From positions 1-64,000 of the forward strand of contig JAYVMW010000003.1 in assembly GCA_043758755.1 (NCBI GenBank): a stretch of 64,000 bases of DNA, written 5' to 3'. Every line of letters starts with the position of its first letter. The first letter of the stretch is position 1. This document shows positions 32,445 to 45,992 of the stretch, piece by piece. Origin of the DNA: Solimicrobium sp043758755 (GTDB lineage: Bacteria > Pseudomonadota > Gammaproteobacteria > Burkholderiales > Burkholderiaceae_D). Position numbers and translations under genes: made by a program. Under the pieces are notes generated by a model, which had not been told where the DNA came from, searched no databases, and worked only from the letters and a program-made list of their open reading frames with translations.

Positions 32445-33272
32445 TCAGGGCTTCGGTACCGTCGCGTCAACTTTGGCTTTGGCGGCGGCTTCGTCTTCAT
32501 CGATCTGTCTTTGTGTTTCTTCGTCTTCTTCGCGCAGCTGCTTGTAGTTTTTCCTGGTTTCGATCTGACCGGCAATGCGCTGCAGGTACGCGTCTCGCAC
32601 AAAAATATATTCATCCAGTGCCGCATCCTGCATCAGGTTGAACGAATCAAGGTATCCGGCACGCTTGTCAACCAGACGCACAAAAGTACCTGTATTACGC
32701 ACTGAGACCGGTCGCATGTAGGCCCAGGGGTCACCATAATAATCAATATACATGGCAACAGCATCGCGTGTCACCGATGGCCCCAAAAACGGAATCACTA
32801 CGTAGGGCCCGTTGGGTACACCCCACACACCCAGCGTCTGACCCAAATCGTTTTTGTGTTTGGGCATATTCGCTTCAGAAGCAATGTCCAGCAAACCCAA
32901 AAAACCGAAAGTACTGTTGACGCTCACGCGCATGATGTCAGTAAAGCCATCCTGAAAATTACCCTGCAAAAAACTGTTAAAACCAGTCCAGAAGTCATTC
33001 AGATTGCCGAAAAAATTGCCTATTCCGGTCTGCATAAAACCCGGTACCGTATCCGAGTACACCTGCGCCACTGGCTTGAACACGGCCTTATCGGCCCTTT
33101 CATTAAATTCAAACGTCTTACGGTTCACCTTTTCAAACGGGTCGACCTGCTCCGCAAAACGATTGGCCCTTTCTTTGACGGTATCGACGGTTGAATGGAC
33201 GGTAGTGCAACCAGATACCAGTCCCAGGCACAGCAGCAGTACCGCGCAACCGGTTAGCGTATGCAATTTCAT
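32445..33272 (-). CDS. mlaA: MlaA (VacJ) outer-membrane lipoprotein
   Basis: 275 residues. Lipoprotein signal peptide with lipobox LVSGC, then the VacJ domain (DPFEKVNRKTFEFNERADKAVFKPVAQVYS, GNFFGNLNDFWTGFNSFLQG, QTLGVWGVPNGPYVVIPFLGPS). Removes mislocalised phospholipid from the outer leaflet. The C-terminal 45 residues are highly charged. Overlaps the mlaD end by 4 bp. In E. coli mlaA is separate from the mla operon; here it lies inside it. Confidence 0.95.
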   Translation of the reverse strand: MKLHTLTGCAVLLLCLGLVSGCTTVHSTVDTVKERANRFAEQVDPFEKVNRKTFEFNERADKAVFKPVAQVYSDTVPGFMQTGIGNFFGNLNDFWTGFNSFLQGNFQDGFTDIMRVSVNSTFGFLGLLDIASEANMPKHKNDLGQTLGVWGVPNGPYVVIPFLGPSVTRDAVAMYIDYYGDPWAYMRPVSVRNTGTFVRLVDKRAGYLDSFNLMQDAALDEYIFVRDAYLQRIAGQIETRKNYKQLREEDEETQRQIDEDEAAAKAKVDATVPKP

Positions 33273-33742
33273 TTACTGCCATCCTTCCCGTCTGCCGCTT
33301 TACTGAATAAAAACTGACTGATAAGGTTTTCCAGAACAATTGCCGATTGGGTCATTTTGATTTTATCGCCGGAGGCCAGCAAATTAACGTCACCACCAGG
33401 CTCCAGGCCAACGTATTGTTCACCGAGCAATCCGGAAGTCAGAATTTTGGCTGAACTGTCTTTGGGAAATTTGTAGCGGCTGTCCATGTCCAGACTGACG
33501 GAAGCCTGAAATGTCTTGTCATCAAAGGTAATCGCACCGATCCGCCCTACCACCACCCCGGCGCTTTTGACCGGAGCACGTGGCTTGAGTCCACCAATAT
33601 TGTCAAACTTTGCCGTCACTACATAAGTGTCGGCGGTTGAGATAGAACTCATGTTACCGACCCGCAATGCCAGGAACAGCAGTGCCGCAGCACCCAGCAG
33701 CACGAACAGTCCTACCCAGAAATCCAGTGATTTGTTTTGCAT
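33269..33742 (-). CDS. mlaD: MlaD, MCE-domain protein
   Basis: 157 residues. One N-terminal membrane helix (VGLFVLLGAAALLFLALRVG) and a single MCE domain (FDNIGGLKPRAPVKSAGVVVGRIGAI...ILTSGLLGEQYVGLEPGGD). Hexamer that forms the periplasmic channel on MlaE. Usual length for betaproteobacteria. Confidence 0.95.
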   Translation of the reverse strand: MQNKSLDFWVGLFVLLGAAALLFLALRVGNMSSISTADTYVVTAKFDNIGGLKPRAPVKSAGVVVGRIGAITFDDKTFQASVSLDMDSRYKFPKDSSAKILTSGLLGEQYVGLEPGGDVNLLASGDKIKMTQSAIVLENLISQFLFSKAADGKDGSK

Positions 33743-33807
33743 TTGTTATTTCCTTCCGCTCTTAACGCTGCGCAGCCCTGATTGGTTGGCAGCGCGAATA
33801 ATTATGT

Positions 33808-34587
33808 CTATTTAAACATCAGTGCCGTAAGCACAAAATCCAGCCACAGCACCATCAGTGATGACAGTACCACGGTGCGGGTCGTGGCGCGCGACACGCC
33901 CTCAGGTGTGGGTTGCGCCTGATAACCCTGGTAGATGGCAATAAACGTGGCCGCGAAACCGAATACCACACTTTTAATCACGCCATTGCCGATGTCTTCA
34001 TACAGATCCACGCCGCCCTGCATCTGCGACCAGAACGCACCTTCATCCACTCCGATCAGTTGGACACCGACCAGATAACCACCAAAGATACCCATGGCGG
34101 TAAACAGGGTTGCCAGGATCGGCATGGCAATCAGGCCGGCAATGAACCGCGGCGCCAGGACCCGCTGCAATGGATTGACGGCCATCATTTCCATGGCTGC
34201 AAGCTGCTCACCGGCTTTCATCAAACCAATTTCAGCGGTCAGCGAAGTGCCAGCCCGTCCTGCAAACAATAAAGCAGTGATAACCGGACCGAGCTCCCGT
34301 GCCAGTGACAGCGCTACCAGCAGTCCCAGTGCCGATTCAGATCCGTAACGATTTAACGTGTAATAACCCTGATAAGCCAAAACAAATCCGACAAACAGAC
34401 CGGATACCAAGATAATGACCAGTGAGTAGTTGCCGATAAAATGGATCTGGGTGGTAATGAGTCGTGGGCGCCGCCACAAGCCCAGACCGCTTATCATCAT
34501 TGCAAATAAAATACGGAATGCCAGTCCCAACTCAGACAGCCAGACCCGCACTTCATGTCCGGTACGGCTGATCAATCGGTTAATCAT
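33808..34587 (-). CDS. mlaE: MlaE, permease of lipid transporter
   Basis: 259 residues from the ATG at 34587, overlapping the mlaF stop by 8 bp; a longer frame upstream is out of phase with mlaF and unlikely to be translated. Five membrane helices; conserved ALLFAGRAGTSLTAEIGLMKAGEQLAAMEMMAVNP and the EGVSRATTRTVVLSSL loop. Core of the inner-membrane Mla ABC transporter. Confidence 0.95.
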   Translation of the reverse strand: MINRLISRTGHEVRVWLSELGLAFRILFAMMISGLGLWRRPRLITTQIHFIGNYSLVIILVSGLFVGFVLAYQGYYTLNRYGSESALGLLVALSLARELGPVITALLFAGRAGTSLTAEIGLMKAGEQLAAMEMMAVNPLQRVLAPRFIAGLIAMPILATLFTAMGIFGGYLVGVQLIGVDEGAFWSQMQGGVDLYEDIGNGVIKSVVFGFAATFIAIYQGYQAQPTPEGVSRATTRTVVLSSLMVLWLDFVLTALMFK

Positions 34588-35386
34588 GCGCGGCCTCCAG
34601 TCCGAGATCCTGCGCCAGCGAAATACCTGGATAATGGAATGGTACCGGTCCGTCCGGTTTGGCCTGCACAAACTGCTGTACATACGGGTGATCAGAAGCC
34701 AGCATCTGTTCAGGTGTGCCCTGGGCAACGATGGAACCCTCCGACAGAAAATAGACGTAATCGGCAATAGCAAACGATTCATGCACGTCATGCGAAACCA
34801 GAATGGACGTTGATCCCAGCGCATCATTCAACTGGCGGATCAGGTTGGCGGTAACGCCCATCGAGATCGGATCGAGTCCGGCAAACGGTTCATCGTACAT
34901 AATCAACTGCGGATCAAGGGCAATCGCACGGGCCAGCGCCACCCGTCTGGCCATCCCGCCGGATATTTCCGATGGTTTCAGGTTGGCCGCATTGCGCAAT
35001 CCGACCGCATTGAGCTTCAATAACACCATATCGTGCAGCAGTGACTCCGGCAATGTGGTGTGTTCGCGCAGCGGGAACGCGACATTTTCAAATACAGTGA
35101 GGTCGGTAAACAGGGCGCCATGCTGAAACAGCATGCCCATGCTGCGTCTTTGCCGGTATAAAACTGCGCTGTCCGGCTTACCGATCTCCTCATCCATTAA
35201 CAATACCTGACCGGCCTTGGGCGCTATCAGGCCGCCTATCAGGCGCAATATGGTGGTTTTTCCGGAGCCGGAGCCCCCCATAACGGCAATAACCTTGTTA
35301 CGCGGGAACTGCATGGACAGGTCCGACAGGATCGGACGCTCACCATAAGCAAAGTGTAAATTATTGATTTCGACGAGATTAGTCAC
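34580..35386 (-). CDS. mlaF: MlaF, ATPase of lipid transporter
   Basis: 268 residues from the GTG at 35386 (VTNLVEINNLHFAYG); this start is inferred from homologs because the ribosome site is weak. Walker A GGSGSGKTTILR, signature ISGGMARRVALARAI, Walker B LIMYDEPFAGLD, switch His in LVSHDVHE. First gene of mlaFEDACB. The promoter should lie in the 100 bp between it and the gltD terminator. Confidence 0.95.
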   Translation of the reverse strand: MTNLVEINNLHFAYGERPILSDLSMQFPRNKVIAVMGGSGSGKTTILRLIGGLIAPKAGQVLLMDEEIGKPDSAVLYRQRRSMGMLFQHGALFTDLTVFENVAFPLREHTTLPESLLHDMVLLKLNAVGLRNAANLKPSEISGGMARRVALARAIALDPQLIMYDEPFAGLDPISMGVTANLIRQLNDALGSTSILVSHDVHESFAIADYVYFLSEGSIVAQGTPEQMLASDHPYVQQFVQAKPDGPVPFHYPGISLAQDLGLEAAHD

Positions 35387-35484
35387 GGCAAGCTGTGTTT
35401 TTAGCAATCCGCCATTGTAGTTCAAAACGCCCCATCCCTGCTCGGAGCGGATAATTCTGAGTATATTTTTATGTAACTGGATGG

Positions 35485-35526
35485 ATACAAAGCAAAACAG
35501 GATTTCACTTTGCGTGAAATCCTGTT
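35485..35526 (-). terminator. Terminator of gltBD
   Basis: 13-bp perfect stem AACAGGATTTCAC / GTGAAATCCTGTT with a 5-base loop, starting 9 bp past the gltD stop. On the minus strand it is followed by TTGCTTTG. Strong hairpin, moderate T-tract. Confidence 0.8.
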
Positions 35527-35534
35527 GATTGTTT

Positions 35535-37004
35535 TCAGGTCGGCAAAAGCGAACTGCCCATGAGGAATTTGTCCACAGCGTGGGCACATTGCCGGCCTTC
35601 CCGGATCGCCCAGACCACCAGTGACTGACCACGTCGCATATCGCCTGCGGCGAATACCTTGGATACGGAACTGGCGTAAGCCTGCGCACCTTCGGTGGTG
35701 GCACGGGCATTGCCGCGCGCATCCTGATCGATGCCAAACGCGCCCAGAACCTGCTGTACCGGCGCAACGAAGCCCATCGCCAGCAACACCAGATCAGCCT
35801 TGATCTCGAATTCGGAATCAGGCACTTCCTGCATTTTTCCATCACGCCATTCAACCCGCGCTGCGATCAGCTTTTCTACCTTGCCGTTACGACCTTCGAG
35901 CCGCTTGGTAGCAATCGACCAGTCGCGCTGACATCCTTCTTCATGCGACGAAGAGGTGCGCAACTTCAACGGCCAGTAGGGCCAGACCATAGACGTATTT
36001 TCTTTTTCCGGCGGCATCGGCATGACTTCGAACTGACTGACTGACGCTGCGCCATGCCGGTTCGAGGTACCGACACAATCCGATCCGGTGTCACCGCCAC
36101 CGATCACCACCACATGTTTGCCGCTGGCCTTGATCTGTTCTTTGACTTTATCACCGGCATTGACTTTATTTTGCTGAGGTAAAAACTCCATCGCAAAATG
36201 CACGCCCTTCAATTCGCGCCCTGGCACCGGCAGATCGCGCGGTGACTCGGCACCACCGGCCAGAATCACCGCATCAAACTCTTCCTGCAGTTGTGCCGCA
36301 CTGATTGTTTCTTTCGACCAGTTCGTGATCTTGTCCGGAAAACTGAGCGCATCACCAATCAGTACGCCGGTTTTAAATACCACGCCTTCAGCCTGCATCT
36401 GTTCAACGCGTCGGTCGATGTGCAGCTTTTCGAGCTTGAAGTCAGGAATGCCATACCGCAGCAGACCACCGACCCGATCGTTTTTTTCAAATACCGTCAC
36501 GGCGTGACCAATCCGCGCCAACTGCTGTGCAGCGGCCAAACCTGCCGGACCTGAGCCCACCACCGCAACTTTTTTACCGGTTGATGCCACAGCCGGCTGC
36601 GCTGTGATCCAGCCGTTTTCCCAACCTTTGTCGATGATGAAATGTTCAATCGACTTAATGCCAACCGCATCAGAATTAATGCCCAGCGTGCAGGCCGATT
36701 CACAGGGTGCCGGACAGATCCGGCCGGTGAATTCCGGAAAATTATTAGTCGAATGCAGGGTTTCGAGCGCCTGTTGATAATTGCCGCGATACACCAGATC
36801 ATTCCAGTCCGGAATGATGTTGTTGACCGGGCAGCCGTTATTGCAAAACGGGATGCCGCAATCCATGCAGCGCGCAGCCTGTTTGGTGGCTGCGGCATCA
36901 TCGAGATGCATCAAAAATTCTTTGTAATGCTTGACCCGCGTACCTGGTGCCTCGGCGGCTTCCTGCAGTCGCGCATATTCCATAAACCCTGTGACTTTTC
37001 CCAT
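35535..37004 (-). CDS. gltD: Glutamate synthase small subunit
   Basis: 489 residues. The N-terminal Fe-S cluster Cys residues lie in ARCMDCGIPFCNNGCPVNNIIPDW and CPAPCESACTLG. FAD- and NADPH-binding Rossmann motifs follow: VVGSGPAGLAAAQQLARIGH and VVIGGGDTGSDCVGTSNRHG, ending in FAAGDMRRGQSLVVWAI. It passes electrons from NADPH to the GltB subunit. 16 bp behind gltB. Confidence 0.96.
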   Translation of the reverse strand: MGKVTGFMEYARLQEAAEAPGTRVKHYKEFLMHLDDAAATKQAARCMDCGIPFCNNGCPVNNIIPDWNDLVYRGNYQQALETLHSTNNFPEFTGRICPAPCESACTLGINSDAVGIKSIEHFIIDKGWENGWITAQPAVASTGKKVAVVGSGPAGLAAAQQLARIGHAVTVFEKNDRVGGLLRYGIPDFKLEKLHIDRRVEQMQAEGVVFKTGVLIGDALSFPDKITNWSKETISAAQLQEEFDAVILAGGAESPRDLPVPGRELKGVHFAMEFLPQQNKVNAGDKVKEQIKASGKHVVVIGGGDTGSDCVGTSNRHGAASVSQFEVMPMPPEKENTSMVWPYWPLKLRTSSSHEEGCQRDWSIATKRLEGRNGKVEKLIAARVEWRDGKMQEVPDSEFEIKADLVLLAMGFVAPVQQVLGAFGIDQDARGNARATTEGAQAYASSVSKVFAAGDMRRGQSLVVWAIREGRQCAHAVDKFLMGSSLLPT

Positions 37005-37020
37005 GTCGATTCCTCTGTTT

Positions 37021-41688
<4,668 letters not shown>

Positions 41689-41762
41689 CGTTTTTCTCCA
41701 CAAATGGAATACGGGGAGAGCAAAGAATAATGCAGTGCAATAGATTATTCAACAAAATAAAA

Positions 41763-41831
41763 TAGGGTCGGAGCAAAATTAAACAGAATTAAATTTTATT
41801 TTATTTAAATTAGGGACAGAGTAAATTTATT
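41763..41831. repeat. AT-rich repeats near the transposase gene
   Basis: ATAGGGTCGGAGCAAAATTAA at 41763 and the similar TTAGGGACAGAGTAAATTTAT at 41811 (about 15 of 21 bases alike), with an AATTAAAT / ATTTAAATT inverted repeat between them. Sequences of the AGGG-(T/A)C-(A/G)GAG type are often seen beside RAYT genes, so this may mark the ends of that element. Confidence 0.45.
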
Positions 41832-41891
41832 CAAGCTTGGCGCAAAGCCTGTAACGACGACTCTCTGACTCTGCTTTGCTTACTGTTCGAA

Positions 41892-42608
41892 TTAAAGATT
41901 CGGTTTTTTGGCAGACTTGGCCGGAGCAAGTCTGGGCCGACCGCGTTTAAGCGGCGCGATGCGGCGACTGGCGTGTTTTTCCAGATGCTCCTTGAATCTG
42001 GTTGAGCCGAGCGGCCAACCTTTCAGAGTGGCCTGTGTGAAATCGTCCGTCTCTTTTGAAGTGAGTGCCTGCTCCATTAATTCTTTATACGCAGCCTCAC
42101 GCTGAAAAGGTGTGTTACCCAAATTCCAATACAGGGGATGATCGGTTATCAGGGGATCAACCAGTGCGCCGGTATGATGCAGATAACTCGAATCACGGAA
42201 GTTTGCAAGGCTTGCAACCAGTCCCAGGCGCACCGGACAGGATTCAATATACCGACTGCACAGCATGAAATAATCGTCTGAATCAATAATGAGCGACTTG
42301 AACCTGCCCTGCCAGAGCGTGCCTTCACGCTGGTAACGACGGTTAAAATAAGGGACATAGTGGCGCCCGAGCCACTGCATCATCTTGCCCAACCCCTCAT
42401 TGGTTGCTGGTGTTACCAATAAATGAAACTGGGTCGGCAGCAACACATAGGCATGAATTGCCACTTCAAATTTGCGGGCAGCACTTTGCAGGGCACCCCG
42501 AAATACCGCAATGTCCTCGGCGTCCTGGAAGATTAGCCGATTATCATTGCCGCGCTGCAATATGTGGTGTTGGTGATTTGCAACTGCAATTCGGGGTAAA
42601 CGTGCCAT
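41892..42608 (-). CDS. REP-associated tyrosine transposase (RAYT)
   Basis: 238 residues, Y1-transposase family of the IS200/RAYT type: start MARLPRIAVANHQHHILQRGN, then AYVLLPTQFHLLVTP and MMQWLGRHYVPYFNRRYQREGTLWQGRFKS. The catalytic Tyr is probably Tyr84 or Tyr87. The HUH motif, normally NHVH in PNHVHLL, reads TQFH (residues 59-62), so the first metal-binding His is replaced by Gln. This suggests weakened or lost nicking, or domestication. The C-terminal tail is basic. No flanking IS ends are seen, as is usual for RAYTs. Confidence 0.9.
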   Translation of the reverse strand: MARLPRIAVANHQHHILQRGNDNRLIFQDAEDIAVFRGALQSAARKFEVAIHAYVLLPTQFHLLVTPATNEGLGKMMQWLGRHYVPYFNRRYQREGTLWQGRFKSLIIDSDDYFMLCSRYIESCPVRLGLVASLANFRDSSYLHHTGALVDPLITDHPLYWNLGNTPFQREAAYKELMEQALTSKETDDFTQATLKGWPLGSTRFKEHLEKHASRRIAPLKRGRPRLAPAKSAKKPNL

Positions 42609-42621
42609 GAAGTGATTTTAC

Positions 42622-43248
42622 TTAACCGGATTTCCGGGTTCGGGTGGTGGTTGCCTTGGCTTTTGCCCGGCTGGCAGTTTTTGGTTTGGCAGCAGGCTGG
42701 GGCGACTTCTTGGCCGGTGCCTTTACCGTTGCCGCCTTCACGATGTCTTCCGACACGGTACGGGCAGCATCAAAATTGGCCGCGCTTTTTTCCAGCGCGG
42801 TACCCAGAGCATGTTTGAACTGTTCCTGAACACCTTGCCACCAGGCGGCCGACTGGGCAATCAGAGGCGATACTTCATCGGCACTTTCTTGAGAATTGTC
42901 TGTGCTTTCTGTGGCAGAGGTTTTCGCTGCTGCAGCACCGGGATTCATGCTGTTTGCCATGGTGGTACTGAGTGAATGCAGCGTGGCAATGGTGGCACGC
43001 TGCACTTCCAGCGCCTGTATGGTACCGCGCAACATTTGCATATTCACATTCAGCCAGGTTTCCACGGTTTTCAGTTCCTGAATGCGCTTGTCCAAATCTT
43101 CAACAGACATGGACGGTGCCATGGACGGCATACCCGGAATTGTCATGCCCGGTGCGGCCATGCCGGGCACGCCCATCTGACCCCACAATTTTTTGACGAA
43201 ATTCAAACTGTCGTTAAACGCATCCCCTGCAGCATTTGATTCGGTCAT
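42622..43248 (-). CDS. phaM: PhaM-like polyhydroxyalkanoate granule protein
   Basis: 208 residues from the ATG at 43248, placed by GGAGAACCAGTC. Layout: a Met/Pro/Gly-rich segment GQMGVPGMAAPGMTIPGM, the conserved helical core MSVEDLDKRIQELKTVETWLNVNMQMLRGTIQALEVQRATIATL, a middle helix, and a Lys/Ala/Pro-rich tail (KAPAKKSPQPAAKPK) like PhaM tails that bind DNA. PhaM links PHB granules to the nucleoid and activates PHB synthase. phaB and the thiolase are 18 kb away. Confidence 0.88.
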   Translation of the reverse strand: MTESNAAGDAFNDSLNFVKKLWGQMGVPGMAAPGMTIPGMPSMAPSMSVEDLDKRIQELKTVETWLNVNMQMLRGTIQALEVQRATIATLHSLSTTMANSMNPGAAAAKTSATESTDNSQESADEVSPLIAQSAAWWQGVQEQFKHALGTALEKSAANFDAARTVSEDIVKAATVKAPAKKSPQPAAKPKTASRAKAKATTTRTRKSG

Positions 43249-43417
43249 GACTGGTTCTCCATAATCAGTAAAGTGTCCTATCTTGCCCTTGCTTGTCGAG
43301 TGGGTCAAGATAGAATCACTGAACCTTGACAATAAACAGTCGGTTACGCGCGATCCACGATCGCCAGCCTAAAAACGATTACACTAACCCCTTTGCATTT
43401 AACGTGACGCTTTCATT

Positions 43418-44440
43418 TTGAACCAGAGCCGCGCCATTCCCATCATCATTACCATTGCAGCCCATTTCATGTTGCTGCAATTTTTCAGTTCGGCACACCG
43501 AAAGCTGCCGATACCGGAAACCATCGTACCAATTCAACTGGTCAATGCGCCGGTTCTCGCGCACTTTGTCGCCAAGCCACCGGTGCATCACAGTACCAAA
43601 CTGCCACCCAGGCCAGCTGAACCGGCCGAACAGAACAGCAGCACTGCATCACTGCTGGCAACTTCTGCAGTTCCGGTACTGGAACCGGTGCCGGTGACGA
43701 TCAGCACCTCCGATCTGCCGGCACTGACCCTGCCGCCAGAACCGACTCTTCAGCCCGCACTGTCGACCCTGCCGCCGCCGTCTGCCAATTATCTGCTGGA
43801 TGTGGTGCGTACCGAACCCAACGTGGCCAATCCCTATTATGGTTCGGGTGAGATTCAATGGTCACATGACGATAAAACTTACACGCTCAGGCTGGAAGTC
43901 GGCGTGGACATTTTATTTACCAGGATTCGTCTGTACAGCGTGGATAGCGCAGGCAGCATTGCCGAGACCGGGGTCAAACCCAAAATGATGACCGAATCAC
44001 GACGCGGCAGATCGGCCACTGCGACCCATTTCAATTATGATGTCAACACCATCAGCTTTTCAGCCAGTACCGCTACCGTGCCGATGACCGAAGGCGCGCA
44101 GGACCGCGCCACGGTGCTGATGCAATTGGCCAGCATAGGCAATGCCGACCCCGGCCAATTCCAGAACGGCCGGGAAATTACCATCCAGGTAGCAGAGGAC
44201 AAGGAAGCCAACCCGTTTCAATTTATTGTGCAAAACCGCGAAACCATCGATACCCGGCTGGGGCATTTTGACACCTGGCATATTGTCCGACCACCGCGAG
44301 CCGGCTTTTATTCTTCCCGTCTCGATATCTGGGTGGCGCCGGAATTGAACTGGCTGCCGGTACAGATTCGCAATACCGAAAGCAACGGTGCCATCACCAC
44401 TCAGACCATCCGAAAAATCATCAACGGAATCCAACAATGA
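43418..44440 (+). CDS. DUF3108 protein with TonB-like proline-rich linker
   Basis: 340 residues with a TTG start; an ATG at 43469 is the first ATG. An N-terminal membrane segment (IPIIITIAAHFMLLQFF) is followed by a long Pro/Ala/Ser-rich linker (about 50-120) and a DUF3108 domain (YYGSGEIQWSHDDKTYTLRLEVGVDILFTRI to LDIWVAPELNWLPVQIRN). The layout recalls an energy or linker-type periplasmic protein. Function unknown. Overlaps the next DUF3108 gene by 4 bp. Confidence 0.85.
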   Translation: MNQSRAIPIIITIAAHFMLLQFFSSAHRKLPIPETIVPIQLVNAPVLAHFVAKPPVHHSTKLPPRPAEPAEQNSSTASLLATSAVPVLEPVPVTISTSDLPALTLPPEPTLQPALSTLPPPSANYLLDVVRTEPNVANPYYGSGEIQWSHDDKTYTLRLEVGVDILFTRIRLYSVDSAGSIAETGVKPKMMTESRRGRSATATHFNYDVNTISFSASTATVPMTEGAQDRATVLMQLASIGNADPGQFQNGREITIQVAEDKEANPFQFIVQNRETIDTRLGHFDTWHIVRPPRAGFYSSRLDIWVAPELNWLPVQIRNTESNGAITTQTIRKIINGIQQ

Positions 44441-45228
44441 AATCAATTCTATTTGCCACGTTTTTTATCACCGCCAGCAGCATGTTCTGGTCCGATGCTG
44501 CTGTTTGCGCAGAACATCCCAGCAATAAATATCCGACCAACATGGCGCCGTCTGCGCTGCTGCATTACACAATCAAGGCTGAGCGCAGCGCTCTGACACT
44601 GTCGGGCGAAGCCACTGTCAACTGGCAACTCGCCGGTGACAAATCGGCCCCGACCTATTCGGTAACTACCGAAACGCGCGCAGCGATTTTCGGAAAAATA
44701 CTCGACGCCAACAGCCACGGCCTGATCGACAGTTATGGTCTGGCGCCGCTGCAGTATGACGAAAAACCGCGCACCAAGCCCGGTACGCACACCCGCTTTG
44801 ACCGGGAAACCAAACAGATTACTTTTTCCAGTTCAGAAGATAACTATCCGATTCTGGGCGGGGAACAGGACCGTACCAGCATAGTCTGGCAACTGGTCAG
44901 TATGGCGCGCGCTGCGCCGAACAAATTCACGCCAAAATCCGAATGGGTGTTTTTTGTGGCCGGTCGGCGCGATGCAGAAAAATGGACCTTTACTGTAGAA
45001 GAAAAAGTGACGCTGGCTACGCCCTTGGGTAATATACCAACCATCCATGTGGTGAAGGCGCCGCCTCCCGATTCCAAAGACCAGCGTCTTGACATCTGGC
45101 TGGCACCCGGCATGGAATGGTATCCGGTCCGGCTCAAATTCAGCGATGCCGACGGCGACACCATCGACCAGCAACTTGATCAGGTCAAAACCAATTCACA
45201 AATCAAAGCAACAGAAAGCAAGCCATGA
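44437..45228 (+). CDS. DUF3108 family protein
   Basis: 263 residues with a probable signal peptide (MKSILFATFFITASSMFWSDAAVCA). Its DUF3108 domain (LLHYTIKAERSALTLSGEATVNW to LDIWLAPGMEWYPVRLKFSDADGD) matches the previous protein at many positions, so the two are paralogs. Both neighbours overlap it by 4 bp. Probably periplasmic, substrate unknown. Confidence 0.87.
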   Translation: MKSILFATFFITASSMFWSDAAVCAEHPSNKYPTNMAPSALLHYTIKAERSALTLSGEATVNWQLAGDKSAPTYSVTTETRAAIFGKILDANSHGLIDSYGLAPLQYDEKPRTKPGTHTRFDRETKQITFSSSEDNYPILGGEQDRTSIVWQLVSMARAAPNKFTPKSEWVFFVAGRRDAEKWTFTVEEKVTLATPLGNIPTIHVVKAPPPDSKDQRLDIWLAPGMEWYPVRLKFSDADGDTIDQQLDQVKTNSQIKATESKP

Positions 45229-45929
45229 ATTCATCCGCATTAGTTCTGTTTTCCGGTGGTCAGGACTCCACCACCTGTCTGGCCTGGGCGCTGGAAAATT
45301 ATGAAAGGGTTGAAACGGTGGGATTTGATTACCGTCAACGCCACGACATTGAGCTGACGGTACGTCCAACCCTGCGCGAAAAAATCGTGCGCATACACCC
45401 GCACTGGGCTGCACGCCTCGGTCCTGACCACATGCTGGATCTGTCGCTGATTTCCTCGCTGTCGGAAACGGCGATGACCTCGGAAATTGAAATTGTCACC
45501 CAACAAAACGGCTTGCCGAATACGTTTGTTCCGGGACGCAACATCATGTTTTTAACGGTCGCCGCCACACTTGCCTATCGGCGCGGACTGAACGTGATTG
45601 TGGGCGGGATGTGTGAAACCGATTTTTCCGGCTACCCGGACTGCCGCGACGACACCATCAAAGCACTGCAAGTGGCCTTGAATCTGGGTATGGACAGCCG
45701 CTTTAATCTGGCAACGCCGCTGATGTGGCTGGACAAGGCAGCGACCTGGCAACTGGCCCAAAATCTAGGTGGCACTGCGCTGCTGGATTTAATCCGCAAT
45801 GACACGCACACCTGTTATATGGGCGAACGCGGCAGGCGCCATGAATGGGGTTATGGTTGCGAAACCTGCCCGGCCTGTGTCTTGCGTGCCAAGGGCTATG
45901 AAAAATTCAAAGCGGCTCGGCATCCATAA
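45225..45929 (+). CDS. queC: 7-cyano-7-deazaguanine synthase
   Basis: 234 residues. N-terminal PP-loop FSGGQDSTTCLAW, DYRQRHDIEL, FVPGRNIMFLTVAA and the C-terminal zinc site with CETCPACVLRAKGYEKF. Makes preQ0 from CDG, ATP and ammonia for queuosine. Third gene of a coupled run with two DUF3108 genes, which is an unusual neighbour for queC. Confidence 0.95.
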   Translation: MNSSALVLFSGGQDSTTCLAWALENYERVETVGFDYRQRHDIELTVRPTLREKIVRIHPHWAARLGPDHMLDLSLISSLSETAMTSEIEIVTQQNGLPNTFVPGRNIMFLTVAATLAYRRGLNVIVGGMCETDFSGYPDCRDDTIKALQVALNLGMDSRFNLATPLMWLDKAATWQLAQNLGGTALLDLIRNDTHTCYMGERGRRHEWGYGCETCPACVLRAKGYEKFKAARHP

Positions 45930-45946
45930 ATTTTCGGAGTTCAAAT

Positions 45947-45980
45947 AAAAACCGGGCGATTGCTGAAATCCGGTTTTTTT
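45947..45980. terminator. Bidirectional terminator between queC and the lipoprotein gene
   Basis: AAAACCGG at 45948-45955 pairs with CCGGTTTT at 45970-45977, followed by more Ts on the plus strand and by a T-rich run on the minus strand. It serves queC and the convergent gene at 45993. Confidence 0.8.
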
Positions 45981-45992
45981 ATGGGTGCAGAT

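Noticed and set aside
34580..35854. A longer mlaF frame reaching back over the gltD terminator into the gltD gene
   Set aside because: Homologs start near VTNLVEINNL; the extension covers the gltD terminator and the end of gltD, so it is not a real N-terminus.
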